Of a stretch of DNA of 64,000 bases, positions 44,495-54,299 are shown in pieces. Both the position numbers and the translations under genes were made by a program. The notes beneath the pieces were generated by a model, which was not told where the DNA came from, ran no database searches, and saw only the letters and a program-made list of their open reading frames with translations. Position 1 is the stretch's first letter, and each line of letters begins with the position of its first letter. Source of the stretch: Zunongwangia profunda SM-A87 (lineage in GTDB: Bacteria; Bacteroidota; Bacteroidia; Flavobacteriales; Flavobacteriaceae); contig NC_014041.1 of NCBI RefSeq assembly GCF_000023465.1, positions 5,064,188 to 5,128,187 of the forward strand, read 5' to 3'.

Positions 44495-45703
44495 CTACTC
44501 CGTAAAAATATCCTCATCTTTTAAATATTGTAATCCTTTATCTTTTTCGTTTAGAATCCTTTTGGTACGCAGGTATCGGTTATAATTATATTCATCGAAA
44601 TCTGTGGCAGTGGTATCCATGGTGCTGATATGTACATCGCCCATAGAATGTATAAATTTATGATCACCAATCCACATCCCTACGTGAATCACGCGTTCTT
44701 TAGTAGAATCTGTGGCAGGTCTTCCAAAAAACAATAAATCACCCGCAACAAGATTTTCGAAATTCCTGGTTGAATCTACTAAAACTCCGGTATGTACTTG
44801 TTGAGAAGCATCACGTGGAATCACCATTCCATTTAAAAAATATACCGTTTTGGTAAAACCGCTACAATCTACTCCTTTTGGCGAGGTACCGCCCCATAAA
44901 TAAGGAAGGCCCATTAATTTTTCGCCGGTCATCACCAGTTCTTCACCATCAACATCTAAATCAGCTAACCAGGTTTTATAAGGTTTTGCATCTGTCTTTG
45001 GAACAAAAGCGCTTCTACCGTCTGGATAAGCAATCTCGTAGAAATTTCCTTGTTCAGCTGTCAGTTCTAAAATATCTCCGGCCACAAGGTCTGAAACCAC
45101 CTCAGCATTATTTTTAGCCGATTTTAGCGATTTTCCGTAAGGATTCAGGTAAATTAACTTGTCCTTCGATTTCCAGTCAGCAAACTGTTCTTTGGTCATA
45201 TTCTGGATACCACCATAATCTACCCAGGCCAAATACCCGTCTGGCGTTTGAATATAGTACCAGCTTCCCTGTTTTTTATACACTTTTACCGGCATTCCCA
45301 AGGTAGTTTGCGTTACCAGTTGCGCGGCATGGCGTGGTTCTTCGCGAAGATTCGCTACCGAAATTTTAATCACACCCATCGTTTGATTCTCTAAACCTTC
45401 AGCATCGGGTAAGGTCTGAATATTTGCAGTGTATTTTATGCCTTTTTGGTTTAGTGTATTTTCTAGATCTTTAGCGGCCTCAGGGAGGTTGGTTTCGCCT
45501 TCAATATTAAATCCGTCGGTTTCTTTTTTAGCTTCAAAATCGAATAAAGCTACCCTTCCATCGGGAGCATACACATTTTTTAAACTATCAATGACTACCT
45601 GCGCTTCGTTTTTTTCTTCAACAGTAGTTTCGGTTTTCTCATTACAACTTGCTAGCACTGCTGCTAAAACCAATGTCCAAAAACTATATTTTTTTATCTT
45701 CAT
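44495..45703 (-). CDS. NlpC/P60 endopeptidase lipoprotein with SH3 domains
   Basis: This 402-residue protein has a lipoprotein signal ending at C20 (AAVLASC). Two bacterial SH3-like domains follow (about 105-165 and 185-240), then an NlpC/P60 cysteine peptidase (about 255-375) with catalytic C280 in GVDCSGF, H340 in HVGMWIG and polar H352. Enzymes of this layout cut gamma-D-Glu-diamino acid bonds in stem peptides, for example in L-Ala-gamma-D-Glu-DAP. It is 17 bp downstream of the dipeptide epimerase gene, whose substrate L-Ala-D-Glu would be its product. That pairing is strong functional evidence. Confidence 0.93.
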   Translation of the reverse strand: MKIKKYSFWTLVLAAVLASCNEKTETTVEEKNEAQVVIDSLKNVYAPDGRVALFDFEAKKETDGFNIEGETNLPEAAKDLENTLNQKGIKYTANIQTLPDAEGLENQTMGVIKISVANLREEPRHAAQLVTQTTLGMPVKVYKKQGSWYYIQTPDGYLAWVDYGGIQNMTKEQFADWKSKDKLIYLNPYGKSLKSAKNNAEVVSDLVAGDILELTAEQGNFYEIAYPDGRSAFVPKTDAKPYKTWLADLDVDGEELVMTGEKLMGLPYLWGGTSPKGVDCSGFTKTVYFLNGMVIPRDASQQVHTGVLVDSTRNFENLVAGDLLFFGRPATDSTKERVIHVGMWIGDHKFIHSMGDVHISTMDTTATDFDEYNYNRYLRTKRILNEKDKGLQYLKDEDIFTE

Positions 45704-45720
45704 TTTTACTGATTTTCAAT

Positions 45721-46740
45721 CTATTCAAATTTAAACAATTTTACTCCAGTGCCATTTTCTGAAGGATAAATGACTTTTTCTGAAGTAATTTTTACACCCG
45801 TTGCGGTATCATTTTTTAAAAGCAAAGCACCATCCATATCTACATAATCCAACATGGGCGCGAGTTGCGCAATGGCTGAAATCCCAACGGTCGATTCGGT
45901 CATACAGCCTACCATGGTTTTTAATCCCAGGGCTTTTGCTTTTGCAATCATTCGTAAGGCAGGTGTAATTCCGCCACATTTTGTAAGTTTAATATTTACA
46001 CCATGGAAATATTCGGCACACTTTTCAACATCACTTTCTACAATACAGCTTTCGTCGGCAATTACCGGTAAGGCAGAATTTTGATAGAGCAACTTCTGTC
46101 CTTCAAGATCATCTACCGCTAAAGGCTGCTCTAAAAACTCCACATTTAATTCTTTTAAAACATGGCTGTTTTCAATCGCCTGATAGGCTGCCCAGGCTAC
46201 ATTGGCATCGATCCTAAAAACCGAATTGGTATGCTTTCGAAGCTCTTTTATAATTTCGATATCATGATCGGTTCCTAACTTGATCTTGTATAATGGCCAC
46301 GGAAAATCTTTAATCTTACGAATCATCTCTTCGGTTGAAGCAATTCCAATCGTATAACTTGTTTGCGGTACCTTGGCAGGATCTAAATTCCACAACTTAT
46401 AAAGCGGTTGTTGCTTTCGCTTTCCATAAAGGTCATGCAACGCCATATCTAAGGCACATAACGCGAAAGTTTCGGTTTTTAATTCAGGATAAATTTTTTC
46501 CCATATGATTTCCGGAGGTTCTTCAATATGATTTTCGACAATTTGCTCCACTTTTTGTAAAGCCTTCATCATACTTTCTACCGTAACTCCGTAATACGAA
46601 GTTGCGGCCGCTTCCCCAAAACCGGTAACCCCATCGTGCGATACTGAAACTACCAAACTTGGCTGCACATCACGCGAAGCATGACTAATCCTAAAGGTGT
46701 CTTTTAACTGCAGTTGATATTGGTGATATTCGATCTTCAT
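45721..46740 (-). CDS. L-Ala-D/L-Glu epimerase (enolase superfamily)
   Basis: This 339-residue protein has an enolase-superfamily capping domain (about 1-120) and barrel. The catalytic KIKLG lysine pair (K152, K154), metal ligands D178, E204 and D229, and a second lysine in NIKLTKCGG (K251/K254) are all present. The C-terminal DMD (301-303) is the DxD motif that binds the dipeptide amino group in L-Ala-D/L-Glu epimerases. It turns L-Ala-D-Glu from murein into L-Ala-L-Glu for use as nutrient. It lies between the GHL10 and NlpC/P60 genes with 9- and 17-bp gaps. Confidence 0.93.
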   Translation of the reverse strand: MKIEYHQYQLQLKDTFRISHASRDVQPSLVVSVSHDGVTGFGEAAATSYYGVTVESMMKALQKVEQIVENHIEEPPEIIWEKIYPELKTETFALCALDMALHDLYGKRKQQPLYKLWNLDPAKVPQTSYTIGIASTEEMIRKIKDFPWPLYKIKLGTDHDIEIIKELRKHTNSVFRIDANVAWAAYQAIENSHVLKELNVEFLEQPLAVDDLEGQKLLYQNSALPVIADESCIVESDVEKCAEYFHGVNIKLTKCGGITPALRMIAKAKALGLKTMVGCMTESTVGISAIAQLAPMLDYVDMDGALLLKNDTATGVKITSEKVIYPSENGTGVKLFKFE

Positions 46741-46749
46741 TTTTTAAGC

Positions 46750-48411
46750 TTATTCTAAAATAATTTCTTTAAAATCACTTTGATTTCCGGTACGGTCTAC
46801 CGCCGTCATGCCTATTTTAGACAATTTTATTTTCTTTTCTCCTACCAGGTAGGAAAGCGTGGTTTTAAGTTCTGAAAACTGCGCTTTATTTAGGATTTTA
46901 AAATCCCATTTACTGCCTTCATACTGAAAATACAATACCCATCTAAAAACATCATTTTGATCGGGATGCTCCCAGGAAATTCTTAGTGTATTTCCATCAA
47001 GCTGAGTAAAAACTTCTGGTGATTTTGGTGCTTTATTATCCATCCACGGACTTGGCGGTACCAATGCCGGTTTTCTAAAATAACTTTCGGCTAAAGCTTT
47101 TTCAGTTTCTTTATCGTTCATCAGGGCTTTAAGATTCCAGAGTACGGCGCCAGGATCATCTGCCAGCATTCCCCGGGTAATCATTAGCTGATTAAACAAT
47201 TCGTTCTCATAACCTTCTTCTTCGATAAGCCCGGCGTTTATCCCCGGCCAGATATGTCTATCTTTGGTATTTTCGCTTTCCCACCAGTGTAATAGCACCG
47301 GGAAACTCTGCGCAATCTGATCTGTTTTCCAGTATAACTGCGGAGTGAGATAATCTACCCAGCCTTCATTAATCCATTTTTTAGCATCGGCATATAGTTT
47401 TTCATACTGGTCATAACCGGCAATGGATTGTGGATACCCGGGACGCCAGATCCCAAACGGGCTAATTCCGAATTTCACAAAATTCTTCTCTTTTTTGACC
47501 ACTTTGCCTACACGTGCAATAAAATCATCAACATTTTTACGACGCCAGTCTCCCCTACTTAATTTTCCGCCGGTATTTTTATAGGTATTCCATGTTTGAT
47601 CGTCTGGGAAATCTTTGCCGCCGTTATAGCTATCGTATGGATAAAAATAATCGTCAAAATGAATACCATCTACATCGTATCGCTTTACCAGGTCTTCTAC
47701 CACTGCAGTGGTACGATCCTGAACATCCTTACGAGCAGGATCCATCCAGTACATTCCGTTTTGTAGTTTCACGACCATCTCTGGATTGGTTTTTACAACG
47801 GAAGCTGCGCTGATTTCTCCCCCGGTGGTATGATAGGCCCGGTACGGATTTAACCAAACATGAAGTTCCATCCCGCGTTTATGGGCTTCGTTAATCCAAA
47901 AAGTAAGCGGATCGTAAAAAGGTTGAGGTGCTTTTCCCTGCTGCCCGGTTAAAAAATACGACCAGGATTCGATATCACTTTGGTATAAGGCATCGGCTTG
48001 TGGACGTACCTGAAAGATCACTGCATTATAATTATGATTCGCTAAAAAATCCAGTAATTTTATCGCTTCGCCCTGTTGCTGTGCGGTTGGCAAGCCAGAG
48101 CGTGACGGCCAGTTGATATTGGCTACTGTGGCAATCCACGCCGCCCTGAATTCAGCCACATCTAGTGGAGGTTCGCTTTTTATAATTTCTTCTTTTACCG
48201 TAACTTCTTCTGGTAATTCTTCTTTTGTGACCTCAGCAGGTTTTGTGGTATCAGGCTGTTCTTCCTTTTCTTCTACAGGCATTGGGTTCTCTACAACTTC
48301 TGGCTGATTTTTTGGCGTTGAAGATTGTACTGTTTGCTTCGTTTTACAGGAGGAAAAAAGCAGGGAAAATAATACTAATACTGCTGCTGAGTAGGAAATC
48401 GTAGTTTTCAT
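46750..48411 (-). CDS. GHL10-family glycoside hydrolase lipoprotein (DigH/YngK-like)
   Basis: From the chosen ATG (48411-48409) the protein has 553 residues and a lipoprotein signal ending at C22 (LLFSSCK). A longer frame to 48522 exists, but its extra 37 residues would hide the signal. A Pro/Glu/Lys-rich linker precedes the GHL10 barrel (about 90-425), with EFRAAWIATVANINWPS, NAVIFQVRPQADA, DGIHFDDYFYPY and YLTPQLYWK, and a Fn3-like domain at the end. E. coli DigH of this family cleaves peptide-free peptidoglycan strands, which fits the operon. The gap upstream to DUF4397 is 88 bp, the downstream gap 9 bp. Confidence 0.9.
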   Translation of the reverse strand: MKTTISYSAAVLVLFSLLFSSCKTKQTVQSSTPKNQPEVVENPMPVEEKEEQPDTTKPAEVTKEELPEEVTVKEEIIKSEPPLDVAEFRAAWIATVANINWPSRSGLPTAQQQGEAIKLLDFLANHNYNAVIFQVRPQADALYQSDIESWSYFLTGQQGKAPQPFYDPLTFWINEAHKRGMELHVWLNPYRAYHTTGGEISAASVVKTNPEMVVKLQNGMYWMDPARKDVQDRTTAVVEDLVKRYDVDGIHFDDYFYPYDSYNGGKDFPDDQTWNTYKNTGGKLSRGDWRRKNVDDFIARVGKVVKKEKNFVKFGISPFGIWRPGYPQSIAGYDQYEKLYADAKKWINEGWVDYLTPQLYWKTDQIAQSFPVLLHWWESENTKDRHIWPGINAGLIEEEGYENELFNQLMITRGMLADDPGAVLWNLKALMNDKETEKALAESYFRKPALVPPSPWMDNKAPKSPEVFTQLDGNTLRISWEHPDQNDVFRWVLYFQYEGSKWDFKILNKAQFSELKTTLSYLVGEKKIKLSKIGMTAVDRTGNQSDFKEIILE

Positions 48412-48499
48412 AAAATTAAATAGGCATCGCACAATATTAAACAAAAGAAAGAGATATAGAAATGAATCTATTCTCTTTCTTGAGCAAACTAAACTGAAA

Positions 48500-49291
48500 T
48501 TATCTATCCCTCCAGTAGTCAATATGACTTGAACCTGGATCTTCAGTATACGTCCCTCTTATCTGCGTGGTATAAACTCTTCCTAAACTTGCTAAAGTTA
48601 ATCCATGCTCTAAAAACGACTCTGATTCCTGAGGATCGTAATCTGTTCCTGAAGGAAATACTTTAAAGGTGTAACTGCCCGGTGCTAACTCTGTATATTC
48701 TCCAGAACTTTTATAAGGTATTCCCTGTCCTAAAGAAATAACGCGGGCATCCTCTGCAGGCGAATTTTCAGTTGCTGGTACTGCTGCTCTAATGGCATAA
48801 ACATCTACACTAAATGGAATATTTGCCATGGTATTCACAAATCTCCAGTAAATTAAATCGTGATTAGGTTCTGGTAAATTGTCCTTAATAAAGGCGATTT
48901 CATAATTCTCTGAAGTTCCTACCAGGTACGCCGAATAATGATTTTGTGCTTCTGTAGTAATACTTGTTGAGGCCAGGTTTTGTGCCTCTAAAGTTCTTAC
49001 CTCCAATTCCCCACTGCCGGAAGGAATAACAGCATAAGCATTACTCGGATAAACTGAAGTATAGTCTAAAGCCTGTTCCTGGTCTTCACCAGAACTATTT
49101 TCCGCAGTTACTTTCTCATCATTAAAAAAGAATCCTGCATTTGGTGCGTCTTCTGCATGAAAAAAGAATTTCACGTAACTCATATCCTCAGCTACGGGTT
49201 CTGTAACCTCGGGAATGGCATTTTTTTCGCATCCCAGAACGAGTAAAGCTAAAAATGCTATGATTAAACAATTTGCTGATATTTTTCTCAT
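48500..49291 (-). CDS. DUF4397-domain lipoprotein
   Basis: This 263-residue protein has a lipoprotein signal ending at C21 (LLVLGCEKN) and a region (about 135-255) with the DUF4397 pattern: RFVNTMANIPFSVDVYAIR, GIPYKSSGEYTELAPGSYTF and a final beta strand. DUF4397 proteins are secreted beta-rich proteins of unknown function. It is the third gene after susC and susD, with 9 bp to susD. That is the place where many Bacteroidota loci keep a surface glycan-binding lipoprotein, so such a role is a reasonable inference. Confidence 0.85.
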   Translation of the reverse strand: MRKISANCLIIAFLALLVLGCEKNAIPEVTEPVAEDMSYVKFFFHAEDAPNAGFFFNDEKVTAENSSGEDQEQALDYTSVYPSNAYAVIPSGSGELEVRTLEAQNLASTSITTEAQNHYSAYLVGTSENYEIAFIKDNLPEPNHDLIYWRFVNTMANIPFSVDVYAIRAAVPATENSPAEDARVISLGQGIPYKSSGEYTELAPGSYTFKVFPSGTDYDPQESESFLEHGLTLASLGRVYTTQIRGTYTEDPGSSHIDYWRDR

Positions 49292-49300
49292 AATCTTTTT

Positions 49301-50926
49301 TTATTCGTTGATACTAAACCAGGTTTCGTAAGTATGGTAATCTTCTTCAAAAGCATTTAATTTTTCCAGTGCCTCCTGATTCCACATATATTCTGAATTG
49401 TATCTTGGTCTTGCTCTATAAGCAGGATTCCCGTTATTAGCTTCAAACAAAGGATCTGGCAGCGTAAACCCCTGATAAACGGCTTCGCTTTCATCTTCTA
49501 CACCTAAATCGTAGTGATATCTTCTCATATCAGACCAGGTTTCGAAGAACCCCCATCCCCAGGTCGCGATATATTTTTGAAGCATAATTTTTGAAAGTGT
49601 TAATCCAGCAGAGGTTTCGGGAAAAACAACATCACTACTTTCCATTAATGCTCTTCTTTGATCGTAAATTTCCTGGTCTGGCGAGTAGGGTCTGGCAAAA
49701 TCTAAATGTGCATTTACGCCCTCTTTATAGGCTTCTAATGCTATTGCCATATCGCCAGCCAGGTAAGCTGCTTCAGATTTTATAAATTGTAATTGAGAAA
49801 AGGTCATTAGTGGAAATTGGGCATCATTATTAAAGAAATAAATTTGCGGTGAAGGATTACTGCCTCTATAGCCTACTTCATTCCAAAAGTTTTTAGGTAC
49901 CATAGCAGCTTCAGCAGTTGTCCATTCGTTAATACCAACCTCTGGTGAAATTCCACGATATAATCCATCGGGCGAGGTAGCTAGCATTGATGTAATTCTG
50001 GGATCATTTAAATATTGTTCTTCCGCAGTAAAGACCGGATCCTGTCCTAATAAGTCGGGATCCTGAAATGCAGGATTGCTCCCGTTAAGTAATCCTAAAA
50101 TAAATTTTGTTTGCCTGTAATAACCAATATTACCTCTTAGCGGCCCAAAGAAATTCGTGTTCGCGCTAACGGTTCCCTGGAATCTGATTAAAGCATTATC
50201 CTGATTACCCACAAGTGCCTGATCTACATACTCAATAACCTGCTGAGGATCATAACTGCTTTTATTGGTTAATCGATGCGCATTGATCGCTAAAAGTCCA
50301 TAGGCCAGTTTTTTCCATCTTTCTTTATCTCCCTGATAAATTAAATCTGCTTCTGTTAATCCAGAATCTTCCGGACTTAAACCATCTGTTCTATCCAAAC
50401 TTTCTATGCCTAGTAAAAGTAATCGCTGAATTTCTTCGTAGGCTACAGATTGCTCATCATAATCAAAAGTTCTTCTATCTGGATCGAATGCCTGAGTAAC
50501 AATTACAGGACCGTGATAATCTGTAAGCATTTGCCAGCCAAAAGCTCTTAAGATATATCCTACTCCTACAAATCCATATTTCTCATTAAGTTCTCCACTT
50601 CTAATCATGTCTGAAAGGTTGTACCCCATACTCCAGTATACGGCTCTCCACAGTTGTGCATAAGAATCTGATAACGGATTAGAATGTAAGTTTAACGAAT
50701 ATGCATTCCCAGAGGTATACGCCCAGTTTTGGGTGTAAAAGCCTGTAAATCTTCCATCCCATTGTATAGCTACTGCAAGCTCTGATTCTATTTGAGGAAG
50801 AAAAAGTTCTGGTTGTAAAAGCGCATCTGGACCATTGGGATTGGTGTTTACATCCAGATAATCCTCGCAACTAATGCTGCATGTACCCATTAATAAAAGT
50901 AATGCTATATATATTCTATTTTTCAT
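49301..50926 (-). CDS. SusD/RagB-family lipoprotein (locus 1)
   Basis: This 541-residue surface lipoprotein has a signal ending at C20 (CSISCEDYLDVNTNPNGP), the usual SusD opening. The body has SusD-like helical repeats, including YGFVGVGYILRAFGWQMLTD, GDKERWKKLAYGLLAINAHR and FIKSEAAYLAGDMAIALEAY (TPR-like). SusD proteins cap the SusC barrel and bind the nutrient. It starts 11 bp after the susC stop. The family appears closer to SusD-like_2. Confidence 0.93.
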   Translation of the reverse strand: MKNRIYIALLLLMGTCSISCEDYLDVNTNPNGPDALLQPELFLPQIESELAVAIQWDGRFTGFYTQNWAYTSGNAYSLNLHSNPLSDSYAQLWRAVYWSMGYNLSDMIRSGELNEKYGFVGVGYILRAFGWQMLTDYHGPVIVTQAFDPDRRTFDYDEQSVAYEEIQRLLLLGIESLDRTDGLSPEDSGLTEADLIYQGDKERWKKLAYGLLAINAHRLTNKSSYDPQQVIEYVDQALVGNQDNALIRFQGTVSANTNFFGPLRGNIGYYRQTKFILGLLNGSNPAFQDPDLLGQDPVFTAEEQYLNDPRITSMLATSPDGLYRGISPEVGINEWTTAEAAMVPKNFWNEVGYRGSNPSPQIYFFNNDAQFPLMTFSQLQFIKSEAAYLAGDMAIALEAYKEGVNAHLDFARPYSPDQEIYDQRRALMESSDVVFPETSAGLTLSKIMLQKYIATWGWGFFETWSDMRRYHYDLGVEDESEAVYQGFTLPDPLFEANNGNPAYRARPRYNSEYMWNQEALEKLNAFEEDYHTYETWFSINE

Positions 50927-50937
50927 CTTTTTTTATT

Positions 50938-53900
50938 TTAAAATCCTGCTCTTATACCAATATTGTAACCTCTTGGTAAAGGAAAGTTACCATAATCAAG
51001 ACCTACACCTCCAGCTCCTCCAACTGCAGCAGAGTTTCCGTTTCCTACCGGATCCAAACCAGAATAATTAGTTACCAAGAATAAATCTGTACCGGTTAAG
51101 AACACACTTGCATTTTTAAGAACATTGGTTTTTTTCAACAATTTGGAAGGGAAATTATAGGAGAAAGTGACATCCCGTAACCTCATCCAATTGATATCTT
51201 TTTCTATAAAACTTTGATAAGGATAAATTGCAGACCAATAGCTGGAATTTCTGGAAAGGTCTATTGGTATATTATTTTGAGTAGGGTTTGAAGTATTTTC
51301 GAGTCCGTCCTTTAAAACGCCGTCTACAATTCTTGGTGTTTCTCTATTCAATGTTCTTTTACTTAATCCTCTTGTGGTTAAATAATATTCCGTTGCATTG
51401 TATACGTCTCCGCCAACTCGAAAATCCAATAAGAAATCTAATGCAAATTGCTTGTATCTAAACGTATTAGAAAGGCCTATTCTAAAATCCGGATTGCGAT
51501 CTCCTACGACTACCCATTCTTCAGTATTTAAAATTGGTAATCCTGAAGATGGGTTTACCAAAACTTCACCCGCTTCATTTCTTTGATAATCATATCCTGT
51601 GAAGGTAGTTAAAGGTCCGCCTACCCTGGATCCAACCCTAACATTTCCATAAAGCCAGGTATCTGAATTATAAAATTCTTCTACATCTGCCGGAAGACTT
51701 ACTAACTCACTCCAGTTTTTGGTAAAGTTTGCCCTTATATCCCAGGAAAAATCTTTATTAAGAACAGGTGTTCCGTTTAATTGAAGTTCTATACCTTCAT
51801 TTTTTATCTCTCCTGCATTAAAGGTCATTAACACAAAACCGGTAGCATAACTCAATCTCAGATTTTGTACAATCTGGTCTTCAGACTTCTTATTGAAATA
51901 CGTTGCATCTAGACTTAATCTATTATTAAAAAATTTAAGTTCGGTTCCGAATTCATAAGATGTGGTCATCTCTGGCATTAAATTTAAACTTGGGCCGGTA
52001 AACCCGTATTTAAAACCTCCACCGGTTGTTTGTGCCGGTTCGTAATAAGGTCTTATACTATATGGACGCGCATCTTTACCTACCTGAGCGATAGATCCTC
52101 TTAACTTCCCATAGGTTAAAACATCGCTGTCTTTAAACATCCCTAATTCTGAGAAAATGAAACTTAAACCTGCAGATGGATAGAAGAAAGAGTTATTTTG
52201 TACGGGCAATGTAGAACTCCAGTCATTTCTTCCGGTTAATGTTAAAAATAGCAGGTCGTTATAGCCAATATTCAAGCTACCAAAAGCGCCTACTAATCTT
52301 CTTTCGGTTAAATTATTAAATGCTCTATGGGTTTCGAGATCTGTATTGTTGATAGACCAAAGATCTGGCGCCTGAAAATCCTGGCCACTGGCCGCAGCAC
52401 TAAAAGTATTATAATCGTATACCGCACTTCCTAATTTAAAATCTATGCTTATATCTTTATCGAAAATTGTTTGAGTATGAAATTGTGCATAATATTGATA
52501 CGTTAAATTTCTGGTCGTAATAAGTGCCTGATCAAACAAGCCACCATAATTTATCCCCGTATTTGATTCCGGATGTCTTACGATAGTATTTTTCTGGGTA
52601 AAATAATCCACTCCCACCTGTCCTACCATTCGAAGCCAATCTGTAGGTTCTGCTGTTACTCGAGTATTTAATTTATATCGATCTACTAAAGAATTAAATT
52701 GATTACTATTTACATTAAAAAAAGCATTTTCTACAGCATCTGCATATTCCGCATAATTACGACGATCACCTCCCTCTGTTAAATATACACTGGCATCATC
52801 TGTAGAAGGCCATAATAATAAATGTAACAAGGGCCCTCCACTACCTCTAAAAGCCTGTTCATTATCAGATCTTGTGTAATCAAAAGTTACATCTGCGGTT
52901 AGAAAATCTAAAAAGTTAGCTGTTACTGCTGAGGATAAATTTAGCTTGTCTAAACTTGTATTTGGTACAAAACCCTGAGCATTGGTATTTGAAGCAGAAA
53001 CTCTATACTGTGTTTGTTCAGATCCTCCAGAAAGGGATATATTATGTTTTTGAGTGAAGGCATCCTGAAAAAAGTTCCCTATGTTATCGTAAAACCGGGT
53101 TCCCTCTGGATATTCAGCGCCAAAATAATATAAACTTTCATCAGCATCACTGGTAAACCCATTGGCTCCTCTACCATATTTTTGCTGAATTTCCGGATAT
53201 TTAACGATTCGGTCTAATCTAAAACTATTACTATAATCTAGTTTACTAACCCCGGCTTTTCCTCTTTTTGTAGTGATCACAACAGCTCCAGAAGCAGCTT
53301 CTATTCCGTATAAAGCCGAAGCCTCAGGCCCTTTAAGGATAGTAATATTCTCAATATCCTCAGGATTAATATCTGCTCCCCTGTTGGTAAAATCGACCCC
53401 GCGATTGTTCAAAGCAGTTCCGCTATTTAATGACGAAGCAAATACGCCTGTAGAGGTTGTAGCGTTACTAATTGGTAAACCATCTACCACAAATAAGGGT
53501 TGGTTACTGCCGCTTAATGAGCTTATCCCCCTTATAACCATAGATGTTGAAGCTCCCGGTAGCCCTGAAGTTGAATTAATTTCTACCCCGGGAACCCTAC
53601 CTGCCAGTGCATTAATAAAATTCTCTCGTTGTGTTTGCGCAACTGTTTCACCTTTAACTTCGGTTACTGCATAACCCAGTGCTTTTTTCTCCTGTTTGAT
53701 TCCAAGGGCAGTTACGACCACCTCATCCAAACTTTCCCTGTCTACAGCCATCGTGACAAGAAATTCCCTTTTATCCCCAACTCTAAGTTCTTGTTTTTTA
53801 AAACCGACTGAAGAAAATACCAATACAACATCACTATCTGGAATAAATAGCGTAAAGTTTCCATCAAAATCGGTTACAGCACCCAAAGACGAATCTTTTA

Positions 53901-54036
53901 CACGTACCGTAACCCCTGGAAGCGGAATTTTATCCTCATCCATTACTTTTCCTGATATTCCAATCTCTTGAGCCCAACCGGTAGCTGAAATCAGCAAAAG
54001 CATAAAGAAGAATGGTCTACATAGTTGTTCTTTCAT
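50938..54036 (-). CDS. SusC/RagA-family TonB-linked outer-membrane transporter (locus 1)
   Basis: This 1032-residue transporter has a signal peptide (about 1-22), a carboxypeptidase-regulatory domain (about 25-105; GAVTDFDGNFTLF), and a SusC plug with ALAGRVPGVEI, GSNQPLFVVDGLPIS and PEDIENITILKGPEASALYG, then the barrel ending NIGIRAGF. It imports oligomers captured by SusD. It heads a run of six minus-strand genes (susC, susD, DUF4397, GHL10, epimerase, NlpC/P60), and all gaps but one are under 20 bp. The likely ligand is a peptidoglycan fragment, inferred from these partners. Confidence 0.95.
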   Translation of the reverse strand: MKEQLCRPFFFMLLLISATGWAQEIGISGKVMDEDKIPLPGVTVRVKDSSLGAVTDFDGNFTLFIPDSDVVLVFSSVGFKKQELRVGDKREFLVTMAVDRESLDEVVVTALGIKQEKKALGYAVTEVKGETVAQTQRENFINALAGRVPGVEINSTSGLPGASTSMVIRGISSLSGSNQPLFVVDGLPISNATTSTGVFASSLNSGTALNNRGVDFTNRGADINPEDIENITILKGPEASALYGIEAASGAVVITTKRGKAGVSKLDYSNSFRLDRIVKYPEIQQKYGRGANGFTSDADESLYYFGAEYPEGTRFYDNIGNFFQDAFTQKHNISLSGGSEQTQYRVSASNTNAQGFVPNTSLDKLNLSSAVTANFLDFLTADVTFDYTRSDNEQAFRGSGGPLLHLLLWPSTDDASVYLTEGGDRRNYAEYADAVENAFFNVNSNQFNSLVDRYKLNTRVTAEPTDWLRMVGQVGVDYFTQKNTIVRHPESNTGINYGGLFDQALITTRNLTYQYYAQFHTQTIFDKDISIDFKLGSAVYDYNTFSAAASGQDFQAPDLWSINNTDLETHRAFNNLTERRLVGAFGSLNIGYNDLLFLTLTGRNDWSSTLPVQNNSFFYPSAGLSFIFSELGMFKDSDVLTYGKLRGSIAQVGKDARPYSIRPYYEPAQTTGGGFKYGFTGPSLNLMPEMTTSYEFGTELKFFNNRLSLDATYFNKKSEDQIVQNLRLSYATGFVLMTFNAGEIKNEGIELQLNGTPVLNKDFSWDIRANFTKNWSELVSLPADVEEFYNSDTWLYGNVRVGSRVGGPLTTFTGYDYQRNEAGEVLVNPSSGLPILNTEEWVVVGDRNPDFRIGLSNTFRYKQFALDFLLDFRVGGDVYNATEYYLTTRGLSKRTLNRETPRIVDGVLKDGLENTSNPTQNNIPIDLSRNSSYWSAIYPYQSFIEKDINWMRLRDVTFSYNFPSKLLKKTNVLKNASVFLTGTDLFLVTNYSGLDPVGNGNSAAVGGAGGVGLDYGNFPLPRGYNIGIRAGF

Positions 54037-54064
54037 AAAATTAAGTTAATAATTGGTTATCTAA

Positions 54065-54107
54065 CAAACTTATCGTTTAAATATCTTAAATGCAATATTT
54101 AATTGCA
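54065..54107 (-). promoter_or_regulatory. Promoter of susC locus 1 with overlapping inverted repeat
   Basis: On the minus strand the -7 element is TAAGTTTG (54072-54065), 20 bp from TTG (54095-54093). It lies 29 bp before the susC ATG. The inverted repeat TGCAAT-n5-ATTGCA (54091-54107) overlaps the -33 element and could be an operator. The word ATTGCAAAAT occurs farther upstream at 54165-54174 and again before the second susC. The geometry equals that of the second susC promoter. Confidence 0.6.
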
Positions 54108-54299
54108 ATAAATTCAACAATTTAAAAGATTAAACCTGTAGTTTATCTATAATTGCGACTTTTTATTGCAAAATGATTGTGTTTCACATCAATAAGATCA
54201 GAAATAAATAAAAGTTTTTAACGTAATTTTTCAATATATCCTTAAGTTCGAAATTCATGATGATCCTAAATATGTTTATAAAAAAGGATGATGTTATTA

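Noticed and set aside
48412..48522. Longer N-terminus for the GHL10 protein
   Set aside because: The extra 37 residues would precede a good lipoprotein signal; the ATG at 48411 places the signal at the start.
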